Of a stretch of 64,000 nt of DNA, positions 61,744-64,000 are shown piece after piece (position 1 is the first letter of the stretch; each line of letters starts with the position of its first letter). The stretch comes from Cryptosporidium bovis (Eukaryota > Apicomplexa > Conoidasida > Eucoccidiorida > Cryptosporidiidae). Both the position numbers and the translations under genes were made by a program. Where the stretch lies: the NCBI GenBank assembly GCA_009768925.2, contig VHIT02000041.1, forward strand, positions 1-64,000, given 5' to 3'. Under the pieces are notes generated by a model. It made no database searches. It saw only the letters and a list, made by a program, of their open reading frames with translations, and was not told the origin of the DNA.

Positions 61744-64000
61744 TCACTTTGTAAATTCTGTCTTGAACTTGGAATAAGTAGATCCACAAGTACTAAATAT
61801 ATCATTAATATAGTTTAATATATAATCAAACTGTATTTCTTTTGATGTGTTATCTTCGTTGTTATTATTACTGTTATGTATTGATTTTATTTGAACTGTA
61901 TTTTTTTTTATTTCGTCTTCACCAATAATAATGCAATAAGGTATATTATTATTAGAAGCAAAATCTAACTGTTTTCTCAATTTGCCATTCCCAGTTGAGG
62001 ATATTTCACATGAAATATTATTTCTCCATAATAATGATGCAATTTTGAATCTATACTCAATGTGTGGATCGCCTATGTTACAAATAAGAAAATCTGTAAA
62101 TGATCCCTTGTTTGTGACTTTAACATTATTATCTAGTTTTTTTTCAATAATAGACATGATTCTCTCAACACCAACTGAAAATCCAACTGCAGGAATACTT
62201 TTTTGGGAGAACATACCTATAAGTTCATCATATCTACCTCCAGCAGCTATTGTCCCAACATTGACGTTGTTAACATAGTTATCAGTTTGCATAGGTCCGT
62301 CGCTTTTGCTATCATTTACAATAACCGCTTCGTAAATAACACCAGTGTAGTAGTCCAAACCTCTAGCAAGAGATAAATCAAATGACAAATAGTCAATGCA
62401 ATTATTTGCATATTTAAACAAAAGTTCGAGATCACTTATTGCCTTTTTAACGTTTTCATTAATCATAAATTCGCTGTTATTTTTTATTTCGTTTATTAAA
62501 TTAAGTGGTTTCCCTGACATATTTATTATTCTTCCAATTCTATCGGCAGACTCGGCAGAGAGTCCTTTAATGTTGATCATTTCATTTCTAACATTTTCCC
62601 AGGTTTCTTTATCCAATTTATCTATTGAAGAACATATTGCCTTAAATTTCTCACTTGGAACGTCAGATATTTCCAAAATTCCATTTAAAAGCTGCCTATG
62701 ATTAATCTTAATTACAAACTTACCAATCCAATTTGAAAACGATGACAAAACATCTGTTGCTATGTTTATTATCTCCGCATCTGCCACCATCAAATCGTAT
62801 TTTCCAACAATGTCAAAGTCGCACTGGTAAAATTCCCTAAAACGCCCCCTTGACATCTGCGGTTCATCCCTTCTATATACTTTCCCTATTTGAAATCTTT
62901 TTAAGTGATCAAGTCCGGATGTGGCAACGTAACGCGCAAGAGGAACAGTTAAATCATATCTAAGTGAAAGTTGTTCACCACCTTGATCTTTTAAGTCATA
63001 TATAAGTTTGCTATCCTCTCCGTATTTCCCCAATAGTGTATCTTTGAGCTCAAATACAGGCGTATCTATCTCAACAGCACCATGAGTCCTGTATACATTT
63101 TTTATAGTGTCAAATACAATATTCTTAATTGACATCTTGTAGGGTGATACATCTTGAGTTCCCTTTGGTATCTTAGGGATTCTAAGTGTCTGATTCTGCG
63201 GAGTAGATATTAATTTAAGTTTTTTAAACAACCTGTGAATCGAAGAATCCCGTAAATTACTAAATAACTTTTCATATAAGCATTGATCACCTTCTAATTC
63301 TGTTAGGAAATCCAAAATTAAGATTCTAAATAAATGTATATTTTTTGATTCATGTGAAGTTAATGTTATTTCTGTCTTTCCCTTTTTTTTTGCCTTTTCA
63401 ACACCAATTGTGTACTGTTGAAAGTTTTTTCCAGACAATTCCTGAATCGATACCAAATTAAGAATTGTAAACATTTCCAGATTGGAGTCAATAAGCTTTT
63501 TAATGGAAAATATCATTCTAGATAAGTCACCATCAGAACTATCTAAAACATGAATAGAATTTTCGATAGTTTTCGTTTCACTCTCAAAATAATCAATTTT
63601 TGAATTTAAATATTCAATATCTATCTGTTTTATTGGTTTGCATGTGTTTATCATTTTAAAAATGTCCAAACCCTTGACAGAAACTTGCTCGTCCAACTTG
63701 AAATCAGAGTAAGCTGAGGATGCAACATTTACCTTTATTGTTGGAATAAATTCTTTCATAAATTCCAAACAAGACCTTCTGAGATTAGAAAGTGACAACA
63801 TTAATCTCTTAGTCGGCTCTACAATTGGCATTAATTCAATATATTCTATTGAATTCTCGATACCTTTGTAGCTTACTGTATTTGAATTTTTTAGCAAAAA
63901 TTTCTTTAAACATTTACATAATGATTCAACTGAATCCTGAAAGCTACCCAATGAGCACACAATATTAGTCAATTTTATACCCAATAATTTATTTTCCCAC
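61744..64000 (-). CDS. HARS: histidyl-tRNA synthetase, N-terminus cut by window edge
   Basis: The frame is open to the right edge, so the start lies beyond 64000; no ATG in a suitable position is seen in the last bases. About 752 codons are visible. The class II catalytic core is typical of HisRS: 'IPKGTQDVSPYKM' at the entry, 'LRYDLTVPLARYVA', motif 2 'SRGRFREFYQCDFDI', the HisA motif 'LARGLDYYTG', and motif 3 in 'AAGGRYDELIG' with 'VGFSVGVERI'. A C-terminal anticodon-binding domain follows ('YRFKIASLLWRNNISCEISS', 'CIIIGEDEIKKNTVQIK'). The part before the core, about 280 residues, is an extension not found in minimal HisRS, mostly helical with Lys-rich segments. The enzyme charges histidine tRNA. 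It is separated from the CNB gene by 104 nt, tail to tail. Confidence 0.95.
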   Translation of the reverse strand, partial: WENKLLGIKLTNIVCSLGSFQDSVESLCKCLKKFLLKNSNTVSYKGIENSIEYIELMPIVEPTKRLMLSLSNLRRSCLEFMKEFIPTIKVNVASSAYSDFKLDEQVSVKGLDIFKMINTCKPIKQIDIEYLNSKIDYFESETKTIENSIHVLDSSDGDLSRMIFSIKKLIDSNLEMFTILNLVSIQELSGKNFQQYTIGVEKAKKKGKTEITLTSHESKNIHLFRILILDFLTELEGDQCLYEKLFSNLRDSSIHRLFKKLKLISTPQNQTLRIPKIPKGTQDVSPYKMSIKNIVFDTIKNVYRTHGAVEIDTPVFELKDTLLGKYGEDSKLIYDLKDQGGEQLSLRYDLTVPLARYVATSGLDHLKRFQIGKVYRRDEPQMSRGRFREFYQCDFDIVGKYDLMVADAEIINIATDVLSSFSNWIGKFVIKINHRQLLNGILEISDVPSEKFKAICSSIDKLDKETWENVRNEMINIKGLSAESADRIGRIINMSGKPLNLINEIKNNSEFMINENVKKAISDLELLFKYANNCIDYLSFDLSLARGLDYYTGVIYEAVIVNDSKSDGPMQTDNYVNNVNVGTIAAGGRYDELIGMFSQKSIPAVGFSVGVERIMSIIEKKLDNNVKVTNKGSFTDFLICNIGDPHIEYRFKIASLLWRNNISCEISSTGNGKLRKQLDFASNNNIPYCIIIGEDEIKKNTVQIKSIHNSNNNNEDNTSKEIQFDYILNYINDIFSTCGSTYSKFKTEFTK

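Noticed and set aside
63984-64000. TTG at 63984 as the HisRS start
   Set aside because: The frame stays open to the window edge, and TTG is not a normal nuclear start in this group. The gene is treated as cut.

Overview
The window looks like chromosomal DNA of an apicomplexan, most likely a Cryptosporidium species. The DNA is AT-rich and gene-dense. Most genes are single exons, and the few introns are short with GTAAGT-type donors. Proteins carry Asn/Ser low complexity. Palindromic TGGCGCCA (E2F/DP-like) elements, known in Cryptosporidium promoters, sit upstream of several genes. The genus is an inference from gene content and style; no search was run. I identified 25 protein-coding genes plus one doubtful short ORF. 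No tRNA, rRNA, mobile element or CRISPR array was seen.

Layout. 1.2-5.1 kb: an AAAP amino-acid transporter and an Asn-rich unknown protein. 5.1-7.5 kb: an unusually long stretch without a convincing gene, holding GC-rich islands and an orphan promoter palindrome. 7.5-14.1 kb: a 2174-residue type I membrane protein built of repeated beta-type modules, with a KKxx-type C-terminus. 14.7-18.1 kb: a type I DnaJ with a possible prenylation box, a Bet1-like SNARE and a Sec14-like lipid-transfer protein. 18.7-22.7 kb: a spliced AATF/Bfr2 gene head-to-head with DSCC1/Dcc1. 23.2-28.9 kb: a small spliced membrane protein, a helical unknown, a tail-anchored UBE2J-type E2 and a helical-repeat protein. 29.2-33.0 kb: two divergent patatin-like lipases, one with the catalytic Asp replaced by Trp. 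33.9-41.9 kb: a second AAAP transporter, the UAP56/Sub2 helicase, an SLC17-like MFS transporter and a Cys-rich membrane protein. 42.7-44.7 kb: a membrane-anchored dynamin-like GTPase whose first exon is recovered here. 45.6-49.8 kb: eIF2B gamma and MSH2. 50.7-55.2 kb: an intron-rich cluster with WDR82/Swd2, a SET/NAP histone chaperone and a coiled-coil protein. 55.5-61.6 kb: a 2028-residue protein with four cyclic-nucleotide-binding-like domains and no kinase domain. 61.7 kb to the right edge: histidyl-tRNA synthetase, cut by the edge.

Reading splice sites by eye changed six gene models: AATF, the 156-residue membrane protein, the dynamin-like GTPase, WDR82, SET and the coiled-coil/CNB pair. 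Several starts were moved to the first true ATG. Much of the window is housekeeping: secretion and ER quality control (DnaJ, Bet1, Sec14, UBE2J), nuclear RNA and chromatin work (Sub2, WDR82, SET, AATF), replication and repair (Dcc1, MSH2) and translation (eIF2B gamma, HisRS). The least explained loci are the cyclic-nucleotide receptor-like protein, the live/dead lipase pair, the dynamin-like GTPase and the giant ER-type protein.
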